DNA of 58,718 nucleotides from Deltaproteobacteria bacterium (GTDB lineage Bacteria > Desulfobacterota > GWC2-55-46). Where the stretch lies: positions 1-58,718 of the forward strand of contig JACRCC010000037.1 of the NCBI GenBank assembly GCA_016234405.1, written 5' to 3'. This document shows positions 17,754 to 26,148 of the stretch, one piece after another. Position numbers and translations under genes: made by a program. Each line of letters starts with the position of its first letter. Positions within the stretch are counted from its first letter, which is position 1. The notes beneath the pieces were generated by a model. That model was given only the letters and a program-made list of their open reading frames with translations. It had not been told where the DNA came from and searched no databases.

Positions 17754-18102
17754 AACGGTGCTCATAGCCGACGACCTCCCGTTTTTCAGGGTCGCGCTCA
17801 AGGATATACTCATGAAGGGCGGCTATGAAGTGGTGGGTGAGGCGACAAACGGGGTTGAGGCCGTTGAAAAGGCCAAGTCGCTCCTGCCGGACATCATCAT
17901 CCTTGACGTGGTCATGCCCGTGAAGACGGGCTTGGATGCGGCAAAGGAAATACGCCTCTTGAGGCTCCAGGCAAAGGTCGTGATGTGCTCCAGTCTCGGC
18001 AACGAGGCGATAGTGGACGAGGCGCTCAAATCCGGCGCATGCGCCTACATCCTCAAACCCCTTAACGAACAGACCGTGCTGAGCACGCTGGAAAGGCTTT
18101 AG
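17746..18102 (+). CDS. cheY: CheY-like single-domain response regulator
   Basis: Receiver-only output protein of the pathway. The acidic pair sits in LIADDLPF (residues 9-10), the phospho-acceptor is Asp54 in IIILDVVMP, the switch Ser pair is in VVMCSSLG and the conserved Lys is 104 in YILKP. Length 118 residues. It overlaps cheW by 8 nt and is followed by a 94-nt hairpin gap before cheA. No DNA-binding output domain is present, so it would act by protein binding, on a motor or another target. No flagellar or pilus genes are in the window. Confidence 0.92.
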   Translation: MSKTVLIADDLPFFRVALKDILMKGGYEVVGEATNGVEAVEKAKSLLPDIIILDVVMPVKTGLDAAKEIRLLRLQAKVVMCSSLGNEAIVDEALKSGACAYILKPLNEQTVLSTLERL

Positions 18103-18104
18103 GG

Positions 18105-18190
18105 GAGCGGGAGGTAGGAGGTGGGATGTGGGGCGTAGGATGTGGGGCGTGGTAAAGACTTTACTACCTCCCGCCTCCTACCCCCCTTTT
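18105..18190. repeat. Hairpin of GTAGGAGG/GTGGGATG-type units
   Basis: A left side of GGAGGTAGGAGGTGGGATG-like units ending GGTAAAG meets TTTACTACCTCCCGCCTCCTACC on the right, forming a long imperfect stem. It fills the cheY-cheA gap and resembles 34093-34210. Confidence 0.72.
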
Positions 18191-18196
18191 TCAAAC

Positions 18197-19906
18197 ATGG
18201 ACACCTCAAAATACAAAGCGCTCTATCTTCAGGAGGCCGGGGAGCACGTCGCCGGCATCGAGCAGGGACTCCTTGCCCTTGAGAAAAACCTCGCGGACTC
18301 CGCTACGGTTGACGCGCTCTTCAGGCACTACCACTCGATAAAAGGCATGTCCGCCTCCATGGGCTACGTCCCGATTCAGAAACTCGCCCATGCCCAGGAA
18401 GACCTGCTCGACAATATCCGCTCGAAAAAACTCAGCCCCGCGCCGGGGATAACGAATACGCTTTTCGAATGCCTCGACGCCATGAAGGGCCTCATAAGAA
18501 AGGTCGAGGAGGATTCCCCGCTGGGTGACGACGTCGCCCCTTTCGCGGCGAAGATAAAGGCGGTCATGGAAGCGGCGTCAAGCGCCCCAGAAGGGGGCGC
18601 TTCCACCTTGCCGCCTCAGGCAAAAGAGGCCGCCGTTGCTCAGCCTTCCGCGCCCGCAGGAATTGCAAGCACGGCGGATCTGAAGCTCTCCCACGTGATG
18701 AAGGTCGAGGGCCGGGTCTTCGACGAGCTGCTTAGCTGCGTCGGAGACCTTGTAATGGCGCTTTCCTCGTTCAAGACCCTGACCCAGATGTCCCGCTCCG
18801 TGGAGTTCAAGGACGGCATCCACACGCTCGGCAAGGCGATAGCCGCCCTGCACGGCAACATCCTTTCGGCCCGGATGCTCCCCATCTCAGACCTCACCGA
18901 GGGGCTGCCGAGGGTGATACGCGACATATCGCAGAGAAGCGGAAAGGAGGTCTCCCTCAAGATAGAAGGGGCCGAGCTGAAACTCGACCGCGCGATTCTC
19001 GAAGGCCTCGGCTCCCCGCTCGTGCATATTATCAGAAATGCAGTAGACCACGGCATCGAATCAATGGCAGAGCGCGAAAAAGCCGGAAAACCGCGCGAAG
19101 GGACTATCATCATAAAGGCATACCGCAGAAGGGAGCGCGTCATCATCGAGGTCTCGGACGACGGCAAGGGCATTAACGTCGAGAAGATAAAAAAGAAGGC
19201 CATCGCCGCCGGAATAGCCGAGGGCAAGGTCTCCTCCATGACCGACAAAGAGGCATGGATGTTGGTCTGTCTGCCGGGCGTTACGAGCGCGGATACCGTG
19301 ACGGACACGTCGGGCAGGGGCGTGGGCATGGACGTCGTTAAGGGCGTGATTGACGGCCTCGGCGGCTTCCTTGAAATTGAGAGCGCGCCGGGCGCGGGCA
19401 CGCGCATAATACTCGAGCTGCCGCTTACCACCGCAATTATAAAAACCCTTCTCGTGGCCGTCAAAGACGAGATATTTCTCCTGCCCCTTGCAAGGATAGA
19501 GCGCGTCATCGAGGTTTCCTGTGACTCCATCTCCTCCGGCGTCTACAAATACGGCGACGCTGACGTGCCGGTGGTGCCGCTTGGAGCGGCGCTGGGCATG
19601 AGCGAAGGCCCTGACAGGGACAAATACACGCTCATAATCGTCGAGACGAAAAACATGTCCTCGCGCGCTCCCCGATTAAATCACTCGGGGACAAGCTTAA
19701 GCGGGGAAGGGACGGAATCGCCGGAAGCCTCGGGCCGCACTGCCCTGAGAGTTGACGCGTTCGGAGACGAAATAGACGCATACGTAAAACCGCTCCTGCC
19801 CCCCATAGCGAAATTGTGGGGGGTCTCCGGCATAACCGTGATGGGCGACGGCAGGGCCGTATTTCTGGTGGACGTCGGCCAGATCACGTCAAACGCCGTA
19901 AAATAA
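18197..19906 (+). CDS. cheA: Chemotaxis histidine kinase CheA
   Basis: Cytoplasmic kinase that passes phosphate to CheY. Domains: HPt with His46 in FRHYHSIKGMS (residues 1-110), a short Ala/Pro linker without an obvious P2 CheY-binding domain, the P3 dimerisation helices, the P4 ATPase with HIIRNAVDHGIE (N box), SDDGKGIN (G1) and GRGVGMDVVKG (G2), and a C-terminal CheW-like P5. I chose the ATG at 18197 (MDTSKYKALYLQEAG); the open frame to 18128 is repeat-encoded. P5 has a ~25-residue Ser/Gly-rich insert (near NHSGTSLSGEG). No CheR or CheB is present here. Confidence 0.94.
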   Translation: MDTSKYKALYLQEAGEHVAGIEQGLLALEKNLADSATVDALFRHYHSIKGMSASMGYVPIQKLAHAQEDLLDNIRSKKLSPAPGITNTLFECLDAMKGLIRKVEEDSPLGDDVAPFAAKIKAVMEAASSAPEGGASTLPPQAKEAAVAQPSAPAGIASTADLKLSHVMKVEGRVFDELLSCVGDLVMALSSFKTLTQMSRSVEFKDGIHTLGKAIAALHGNILSARMLPISDLTEGLPRVIRDISQRSGKEVSLKIEGAELKLDRAILEGLGSPLVHIIRNAVDHGIESMAEREKAGKPREGTIIIKAYRRRERVIIEVSDDGKGINVEKIKKKAIAAGIAEGKVSSMTDKEAWMLVCLPGVTSADTVTDTSGRGVGMDVVKGVIDGLGGFLEIESAPGAGTRIILELPLTTAIIKTLLVAVKDEIFLLPLARIERVIEVSCDSISSGVYKYGDADVPVVPLGAALGMSEGPDRDKYTLIIVETKNMSSRAPRLNHSGTSLSGEGTESPEASGRTALRVDAFGDEIDAYVKPLLPPIAKLWGVSGITVMGDGRAVFLVDVGQITSNAVK

Positions 19907-19933
19907 TCGAGTCCGTCTCCCATATATCCAAAC

Positions 19934-20680
19934 ATGAACGCAGAGGCCTTGAAAAAACTGATGCTCGGCGTTAGAAAAGGGAGCATCGGCGTCGAGGGCG
20001 CCTTGCAGGCCCTAAAATCCCTGCCGTTTGAAGACCTTTCATTCGCCACCGTTGACACGCACAGGTCGCTGCGCCGAGGCTTTCCGGAGGTCATCTACGG
20101 CGAGGGCAAAAGCGCCGCGCAGATAAAGGCCATTGCAACGGCCATGCTTGCGCGGAAGGAAAACGTCCTTGTAACGAGGCTTGACGTTGCAAAGGCGCGC
20201 ATACTGAAAAAAACGTTCCGGGCCTCGGTCTACAACGATACCGCGAGAACTTTTTTCATAAAATCGCACCCAGTCGTCAAAAAAGGCCGGGGCACTATCC
20301 TTGTTGTATGCGCCGGCACATCCGACGTGCCCGTTGCTGAAGAGGCTGCAATCGTGGCCGGATACATGGGCAACGACGTTGAAAGACTCTACGACGTCGG
20401 GGTCTCCGGCATCCACAGGTTGCTGCACAAAAAAGACGCGATTATGTCAGCAAACGTGCTTATCGTGGTCGCGGGCATGGAAGGGGCGCTGCCGAGCGTG
20501 GTGGCCGGTCTCGTGGACAGGCCAGTCATCGCCGTGCCCACGAGCGTGGGCTACGGCGCAAACCTCGGCGGGCTGACCACGCTTTTGTCCATGCTCAATT
20601 CCTGCGCCTCCGGCGTTTCGGTCGTGAACATAGACAACGGCTTTGGCGCGGCCTACGCGGCGTCCCTGATAAACAGATGA
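19934..20680 (+). CDS. larB: LarB, pyridinium-3,5-biscarboxylate synthase
   Basis: First enzyme of the nickel-pincer cofactor (NPN) pathway, which carboxylates nicotinic acid adenine dinucleotide. The N-terminal ~90 residues are LarB-specific (RRGFPEVIYGEGKSAAQI), and the C-terminal part is a PurE-like domain with VVCAGTSDVPVAEEAA, GVSGIHRLL and TSVGYGANLGGLTTLLSML. It overlaps larC by 4 nt (ATGA). The pathway also needs LarE and an acceptor such as the racemase LarA; neither is in this window. Co-direction with the che genes, 27 nt after cheA, suggests one long transcript but not a shared function. Confidence 0.92.
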   Translation: MNAEALKKLMLGVRKGSIGVEGALQALKSLPFEDLSFATVDTHRSLRRGFPEVIYGEGKSAAQIKAIATAMLARKENVLVTRLDVAKARILKKTFRASVYNDTARTFFIKSHPVVKKGRGTILVVCAGTSDVPVAEEAAIVAGYMGNDVERLYDVGVSGIHRLLHKKDAIMSANVLIVVAGMEGALPSVVAGLVDRPVIAVPTSVGYGANLGGLTTLLSMLNSCASGVSVVNIDNGFGAAYAASLINR

Positions 20681-21897
20681 GGATTCTCTACTTCGATTGC
20701 CCAATGGGCATAAGCGGGGACATGTGCCTTGCCGCGCTTATTGACCTCGGCGTTGACCTGAAGTTCATAATGCGGGAGCTTAAAAAACTCCCCCCCGGCA
20801 AAACAGACAAAATTGACGTGTCGGTGACGAAAGAGACGCGCCACTCCATAACCGGCACTGCCTTCCGCGTAAAACTCCATGATGCTCATCACCACAGGAC
20901 TTACAAAGACATCAAAGGCATAATCGCGGGGAGCAAACTCTCTCCCGGCGTAAAAGGTTTAAGCGCGGCCATATTCAAAACCATCGCCGAGGCCGAGGCC
21001 AAGATACACGGCACGACCGCCGACAAGGTTCACTTCCACGAGGTTGGGGCAATGGATTCCATCATTGACATAGTCGGCGCGGCAATTGCGCTCGATTCCC
21101 TCAATATTTCAAGGTTCATGTCGTCTCCCATACCGTTAGGCGGAGGCTGGGCCAAAACCATGCACGGAACCATCCCCATCCCGGCGCCGGCGACCATGGA
21201 GATTTTAAAAGGCGTCCCTATTGCCTTATCCGAAGCCCCGTTCGAGTTGACGACCCCCACCGGGGCCGCGATAATAAAGACGGTCTCGAGCGGCTTCGGG
21301 CCTATTCCGGCGATGATAGTGGAGAAGACCGGATACGGCGCCGGAAAAAAAGATTTCAAGGACGCCGCGAATCTCTTGAGGATAATCATCGGAGACGCGC
21401 CGGATGAAAAAAAAGCCGCGCCGCATGGGGAACGTCTTTTTATACTTGAGACGAACATAGACGACATGACCCCTCAGGTGGCCGGATACCTGATGGAGCG
21501 GCTTTTGGCCGCGGGCGCCCTCGACGTATTTTTCACGGCCGTTCAGATGAAAAAAAATAGGCCGGCCATCCTCTTGACCGTGCTCGCGGACGCGGCGAGG
21601 AAGGAACGGCTGACCGGCATCATCTTCTCGGAGTCCACTTCCATCGGCGTAAGGACGTTCCCCGTCGAGAGGGAGTGCCTTAGCCGGAGGGTTGAAAAGG
21701 TCAAAACCCCGTTCGGCGCGGTTCGCGTAAAGGTATCGCTCAAGGACGGCGTGATTGTAAACGCGCAACCTGAGTACGAAGATTGCAAGACGCTCTCCGA
21801 AAAAAAGGGCATACCGTTAAAACAGGTAATGGACGCGGCGCGCGCAGCGCCGCTTTGCATTACGAAAGCATGTTGGTTGACAAAATCCTCCGTATAG
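20677..21897 (+). CDS. larC: LarC, nickel-pincer cofactor nickel-insertase
   Basis: CTP-dependent cyclometallase that inserts nickel into the pyridinium dithiocarboxylate precursor. The N-terminus MRILYFDCPMGISGDMCLAA and a His-rich stretch (HDAHHH) are characteristic, with TTPTGAAI and GYGAGKKDF further on. It is a single 406-residue frame, unlike species where larC is split and read by frameshift. The last ~18 codons (from residue about 389, PLCITKACWLTKSSV) lie inside a palindromic element, so the original C-terminus seems replaced. Starts by 4-nt overlap with larB. Confidence 0.93.
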   Translation: MRILYFDCPMGISGDMCLAALIDLGVDLKFIMRELKKLPPGKTDKIDVSVTKETRHSITGTAFRVKLHDAHHHRTYKDIKGIIAGSKLSPGVKGLSAAIFKTIAEAEAKIHGTTADKVHFHEVGAMDSIIDIVGAAIALDSLNISRFMSSPIPLGGGWAKTMHGTIPIPAPATMEILKGVPIALSEAPFELTTPTGAAIIKTVSSGFGPIPAMIVEKTGYGAGKKDFKDAANLLRIIIGDAPDEKKAAPHGERLFILETNIDDMTPQVAGYLMERLLAAGALDVFFTAVQMKKNRPAILLTVLADAARKERLTGIIFSESTSIGVRTFPVERECLSRRVEKVKTPFGAVRVKVSLKDGVIVNAQPEYEDCKTLSEKKGIPLKQVMDAARAAPLCITKACWLTKSSV

Positions 21898-21917
21898 CAA
21901 AGTGGCGCTGGGCGCGC
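21840..21917. repeat. Palindromic element, copy at the larC 3' end
   Basis: GCGCGCAGCGCCGCTTTGC (21840-21858) pairs with GCAAAGTGGCGCTGGGCGCG and one more base (21897-21917), with a 2-nt bulge. The internal sequence (ATTACGAAAGCATG...GGTTGACAA) matches the copy at 51709-51780. Same element as in uvrC at 26470-26539. It supplies the larC stop codon. Confidence 0.85.
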
Positions 21918-21957
21918 AATAAACGGCGGGAACGTCAAACATCGCGGAAAAAATTAA

Positions 21958-22003
21958 CATACCGCGGTATGCTTGTTGACTCTATTTCATTTTTTGTTAT
22001 AAT
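21958..22003 (+). promoter_or_regulatory. Promoter and adjacent 14-bp palindrome of the MBL gene
   Basis: CATACCGCGGTATG (21958-21971) is a perfect palindrome ending 4 nt before the -35. The promoter is TTGACT (21976-21981), 16-nt spacer, TATAAT (21998-22003). The palindrome's position fits an activator or repressor site. Confidence 0.75.
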
Positions 22004-22054
22004 GCGAAGTCGTAAAGCTATGGATAAAAATCCCTTTCTTAAAAAAGGATACCT

Positions 22055-22894
22055 ATGCTAATCCGTTGCTGGGGGGCTCGCGGGTCAATATCCGTTTCAG
22101 GCAAGGAATTCCTTAAATACGGCGGCGACACAAGCTGCATCGAGGTCATAAGCGGCAACGGCGACCTCATCATATTGGACGCCGGCACCGGTATCCGCGC
22201 GCTCGGCAACAGGCTCGTGAAAGAGGAGAGGCGCACCATAAACCTGCTGCTCTCCCACGCGCATTGGGACCACCTCTCCGGTTTTCCGTTCTTCAAACCC
22301 ATATACAATAAGGATTTTACGGTAAAGGTCTTCGGGCCTCAGACCACGCAGGACTCGGTCAAAAGCATACTCTCCAAGGCCATGACCGCGCCTTACTTCC
22401 CTATAGAGCTCGAGGACATAAACGCGGAGATAACCTTCCTCGGCATGGGCAATAAGGGTTATTCGGTAGGCTCGGTCAAGATAACGACCATCCCCTTGAG
22501 CCACCCGAATCAAGGCTCCGGCTATAGGCTCGCGGAAGAGGGAAAGTCCTTCGTGTTTCTCACGGACAACGAACTTACGCTCCACCACCCGACCGGCATG
22601 GATTATAAAGACTACGTGAACTTCGCCAAGGACGCGGACCTTCTGTTCCACGACTCCGAATTTACAAGGGAGGAATATAAACTTACGAAGGGATGGGGGC
22701 ACTCGGTCTATAACGACACAGTCAACCTCGCGCTCGACGCGGGGGTTAAGCGCTTGGGGCTATTCCACCACAATCAGGACAGGACGGACGCGGAGGTGGA
22801 AAGAATAGAAAAAGAATGCAAAGAGCAGATAGCGAAGAAAGGCTCAAAGATGAAGTGCGTGGCGGTGGCAACGGGGATGGAGTTCAAGCTGTAA
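22055..22894 (+). CDS. Metallo-beta-lactamase-fold hydrolase
   Basis: Zinc hydrolase with the signature LLLSHAHWDHLSGFPFF (HxHxDH), then TIPLSHPN, LFHDSEFT and LFHHNQDRTD as further metal ligands. The N-terminus MLIRCWGARGSISVSGKEFLKYGGDTSC is typical of the phosphodiesterase-like MBL branch that may act on cyclic nucleotides or nucleic acids; substrate is unknown. Start ATG at 22055 with AAAGGA as ribosome site. 279 residues. It is monocistronic, with its own strong promoter next to a perfect palindrome. Confidence 0.88.
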   Translation: MLIRCWGARGSISVSGKEFLKYGGDTSCIEVISGNGDLIILDAGTGIRALGNRLVKEERRTINLLLSHAHWDHLSGFPFFKPIYNKDFTVKVFGPQTTQDSVKSILSKAMTAPYFPIELEDINAEITFLGMGNKGYSVGSVKITTIPLSHPNQGSGYRLAEEGKSFVFLTDNELTLHHPTGMDYKDYVNFAKDADLLFHDSEFTREEYKLTKGWGHSVYNDTVNLALDAGVKRLGLFHHNQDRTDAEVERIEKECKEQIAKKGSKMKCVAVATGMEFKL

Positions 22895-23050
22895 CTGCCG
22901 CAAGTTACTCCGCACAAAACAGCCTCACCCCCTTGTAATAATCCCCGCTCTGACAAAACCCTTTAATCACCCATGCAGGCAAGCGCCCTCTATAGCCCTG
23001 ACGGGCCGTTGAGCATCTTTAAACAATAACGCCGGAGCCTTTATCTCCAC

Positions 23051-23590
23051 CTACTCCCCCCGCACCTCCCGTGGGACTCCGGCAAACGTGGCCTGTCTCC
23101 TCAGTTCATCAAGCTCGCCCTTCCACTTGGCGATGTTAGCTTCGTCTTCCACGACCTCTTTTTTGTACCGCTCGTAGGTCTCTATGTCTTTTTTCTCGAA
23201 TATCTGGCCCAAGCGTCTTCCCTTTTCGAATATGGAGATGAATTGCCGCTTCGCGTCAAGGTCCGTTTCGAGCTTGGTTATTTCCTTCGTCCTTTTCCCA
23301 AACTCGCCCTTCCACCACTCAAGGGGTTTATCCCCGTAAAGTTCCTGAGCGGCATCGGACGGCGGAGCCCCTGCATCGCTGCCCGTTGTCGCAGGCGCAA
23401 CGGACGGAGAGGACTTCTCCTGAGGCGCAGTAATTCTCACCGTGACCTTGCGCCTGTACTCCTGCGGCACCTTCTCCATAGAGTCGGTCATGTGGATGGC
23501 GCCGGATTTGTCTTCCCATTGATAAATGTCCGCGTAGGCGTTTGCGGCGAGTAAAACGACGATGGCCATTGCCGTGAGCAGCGACTTCAT
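23051..23590 (-). CDS. Periplasmic DUF4124-domain protein with coiled coil
   Basis: Function unknown. A signal peptide (KSLLTAMAIVVLLAANAYA) is followed at once by DIYQWEDKSGAIHMTDSMEKVP, the DUF4124 motif. A Pro/Ala/Ser-rich linker and then a charged helical coiled coil (about residues 95-170) rich in Lys and Glu complete the protein. I chose the ATG at 23590 because the signal peptide begins there and AAAGGGGGG precedes it. It is downstream of comEC on the same strand, separated by a GGGGAGAGGGT hairpin. Probably secreted to the periplasm. Confidence 0.8.
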   Translation of the reverse strand: MKSLLTAMAIVVLLAANAYADIYQWEDKSGAIHMTDSMEKVPQEYRRKVTVRITAPQEKSSPSVAPATTGSDAGAPPSDAAQELYGDKPLEWWKGEFGKRTKEITKLETDLDAKRQFISIFEKGRRLGQIFEKKDIETYERYKKEVVEDEANIAKWKGELDELRRQATFAGVPREVRGE

Positions 23591-23633
23591 GAAATAAAAA
23601 CCCCCTTTTTGTCTCAAGCCTCGTTATCCCCCT

Positions 23634-23657
23634 ACCCTCTCCCCAAGGGGAGAGGGT
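23634..23657. repeat. CCCTCTCCCC/GGGGAGAGGG palindrome
   Basis: ACCCTCTCCCC (23634-23644) pairs perfectly with GGGGAGAGGGT (23647-23657). It sits between comEC and the DUF4124 gene and lacks a T run on the minus strand, so is better called a dispersed repeat than a terminator. Confidence 0.6.
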
Positions 23658-23679
23658 GTCGTAAACCGAGTATACTCCA

Positions 23680-26088
23680 TTACACGCCTCCGGTCAAATA
23701 CGCCTCCTCGGTTATCCCATCCGGCCCGATGACTATAGTCACCGCCCCCTGCCTATCCGTCCTGTATACCCTCACGTTGCGCCGCCCATACCTGTCGAGG
23801 GTCTGTGTGTGCGGAAAACCGAATACGTTGCCCCTGCCTGCGGATATGACCGCTATCGTTGGCGCCGCCTTGACGACAAACTCATCTGACGAAGAATAAC
23901 GACTCCCGTGATGCGGGACCTTTAGCACGTCCGTTTTTATATCTTTCCCTGAGAGTTTTTCTTCCGCATCCGCAGCAATGTCGCCGGTAAAGAGAACTCT
24001 CTTGTCCATATATTCGAGCCTCAAAACCAAAGAATTGTTGTTTTTGTCAAACCCAGATCCATCCTCCGGATTAAACGTCTCCGCCCTGACGCCGTCAATC
24101 TCAAACACGTCTCCGGCGCGCAATATCTTCACCGGGATTTTCTTCCTTGAAAGAATCGCGCCGAGCCTTCCAAGCGACCCGCCGCCGTTCCACCAAAATT
24201 CGCCTATATCGAAGTTCTCGGCCACGAATTTAAGCCCTGAGATATGGTCGCGCTGCACGTGGCTCAAGACCATGTAGTCTATCTTTGATATCTTCTTATA
24301 TCTCAAAAACGGCGCAACTATCCTCTCTCCGGTGTCGAACTCGGCGCCGTAAAACCCCCCGCCGTCCACGAGCATGGTTTTGCCGCGGGGCAGTTCGACA
24401 AGCGCGCAGTCCCCCTGACCTATGCTGATGAAACTCACCTTTAGCTCGTCGGAGGCCTTTGCCTTGTATGTCCAATAGCCCCAGCTCGACACGAGGATGA
24501 GCGCCGAGGCGACTGCCGCATACGCCCAGACCCTTCTTTTGTTCAGGTTAGCCGCCGCCAATAGCGCCGCATATATAAGCCCTGTCTCAAAGGGCGTGGG
24601 TTTCGAGACCCAATACCATGAAAACGGAATTCGCGTAAACGTTACCACTATCCATTTGACCGCCTCAAGACATAAATCCGCGCCATAGAGCATCACGGCC
24701 GCGCCGCCCTCCCATACAAAAGATATTGCCGAGGATAAAAACACAAGCGGAATAATCACGCCCGTCAGCGGTATGACAATGGCGTTGGCAACGGCGCCCG
24801 TTGCCGAGACCATGTTGAAGTGATAGGCCATGAGCGGAGCGGTTCCGAGCCACGCGGCAACGGTCACGGCAAAGGCCGGAAAAACCCTTCTTTGAGTAAA
24901 CCTTTTTATAATACCGTTTTTCTTATTGTCTTCGTCCTCCTCCCTTTCGAAGAAACCTTTGAACCTCGGCAAAAAATAAACGATGCCGAATACGGCGGCG
25001 AAGGAGAGCTGAAACCCTATGTCCCAAACGGAATACGGCGCAATCAGGAGTATAATAAGCGCCGCGACGGCAAGCGTGTTGTAAAAATCCTTGCCCCTGT
25101 CGAACAGAAACGCGATGACGAATACTACGGCCATCACCACAGCCCTCTGGGCCGAAGTCGGAAAACCGGCAAGCGCGCCGTAGACGATTACAAACGGCAG
25201 CGAGAGCATTGCGGCGGTTTTTTTTGCGTTTAAGGCCAAGAGCAGTCTTTCCGACCGCTTGAGACCGAAGAGGATGAACCTGTAGAAAAAGAACGCAACC
25301 ACTCCCACGTGCAAGCCTGATATGGCGAGTATGTGCGCGGTTCCCGTTTTTACGAAGGCGTCTCTCAAGGCAGGCTCGACCCCGCCGCGCTCCGCGATAA
25401 CGAGCGCCTTTAAGACCTCGGCGTTGTCCGAGTTTTTTTCGATAAATAACCTTACCCTTTCCCTTACGTCTTCCGTAAACCGCGCCAGCCCCGCCTCGCC
25501 ATCCTGTATCTTCACCAATAATTTCCCGTCCTTCAGCCATCCCGTCGTAAAAATCCCCCGCAGATTGAGCCTTCCGCTGAAATCATACTCGCCCGGGTTG
25601 CCGAAGTTTGCGGGTTCTTTGAGCCTTGCGATGAACCTTACGCGGTCGCCGGTCCTCCAACCTTCGAGTTGGCCTTCGGAGACAAGCTGAACAAGCCCAG
25701 TTGTTTGTATCCTTTTTCCGGCGGCATTCAAGGCGTCCGCGCTTACGAGGAGCCTCGTCGTATGAGCGGTAAACTCAGGCGAAGCCGCGATAACGCCCTC
25801 CACGTCATGTCCGAGGGCGCTTGCATAATCTTCTTTCATGATGAAATTTTTGATGTGCTCAGGCGGAAACTCAGGCCGGGCAAACGGGGAGATAAAGAGC
25901 GCCCCGAGCATGAAAAACGCGGGCGCTGATGAAAGCGCGATGAACCGGGAGCCCTTGTAATACAAGATGACGGGGATGGATAGAGTTACGGCAAACGGAA
26001 CGTAGACGGATGCGGCAGGGATTTCCCCGTGCCTTGAAAATATGATACCGCAGATGAATGCGATGAGGCCTGGTATGAGCGGGTGCAT
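23680..26088 (-). CDS. comEC: DNA internalization protein ComEC/Rec2
   Basis: Inner-membrane channel for single-stranded DNA in natural transformation. An N-terminal DUF4131-like membrane and OB-fold region is followed by the competence domain with about ten helices (ILAISGLHVGVVAFFFYRFI is a hallmark). A C-terminal metallo-beta-lactamase domain carries SFISIGQGDCALVELPRGK, VLSHVQRDHISGLKF and KVPHHGSRYSSSDEF. The MBL motif reads SHVQRDH, with Val and Gln instead of the usual residues, but the Asp-His pair is kept. 802 residues, full length. It lies 60 nt after uvrC on the same strand. Confidence 0.94.
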   Translation of the reverse strand: MHPLIPGLIAFICGIIFSRHGEIPAASVYVPFAVTLSIPVILYYKGSRFIALSSAPAFFMLGALFISPFARPEFPPEHIKNFIMKEDYASALGHDVEGVIAASPEFTAHTTRLLVSADALNAAGKRIQTTGLVQLVSEGQLEGWRTGDRVRFIARLKEPANFGNPGEYDFSGRLNLRGIFTTGWLKDGKLLVKIQDGEAGLARFTEDVRERVRLFIEKNSDNAEVLKALVIAERGGVEPALRDAFVKTGTAHILAISGLHVGVVAFFFYRFILFGLKRSERLLLALNAKKTAAMLSLPFVIVYGALAGFPTSAQRAVVMAVVFVIAFLFDRGKDFYNTLAVAALIILLIAPYSVWDIGFQLSFAAVFGIVYFLPRFKGFFEREEDEDNKKNGIIKRFTQRRVFPAFAVTVAAWLGTAPLMAYHFNMVSATGAVANAIVIPLTGVIIPLVFLSSAISFVWEGGAAVMLYGADLCLEAVKWIVVTFTRIPFSWYWVSKPTPFETGLIYAALLAAANLNKRRVWAYAAVASALILVSSWGYWTYKAKASDELKVSFISIGQGDCALVELPRGKTMLVDGGGFYGAEFDTGERIVAPFLRYKKISKIDYMVLSHVQRDHISGLKFVAENFDIGEFWWNGGGSLGRLGAILSRKKIPVKILRAGDVFEIDGVRAETFNPEDGSGFDKNNNSLVLRLEYMDKRVLFTGDIAADAEEKLSGKDIKTDVLKVPHHGSRYSSSDEFVVKAAPTIAVISAGRGNVFGFPHTQTLDRYGRRNVRVYRTDRQGAVTIVIGPDGITEEAYLTGGV

Positions 26089-26148
26089 TGAGTTGCCCCT
26101 TAAAAATTTTAGGGTTTTGCGTCGCAGCTTTGAGGATTGGCTTTTGAG

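Noticed and set aside
19585-19605. GGCGCTGGGC in cheA as part of the palindromic element
   Set aside because: Ten bases only, with no second arm; it encodes the ordinary GAALGM segment of the P5 domain.
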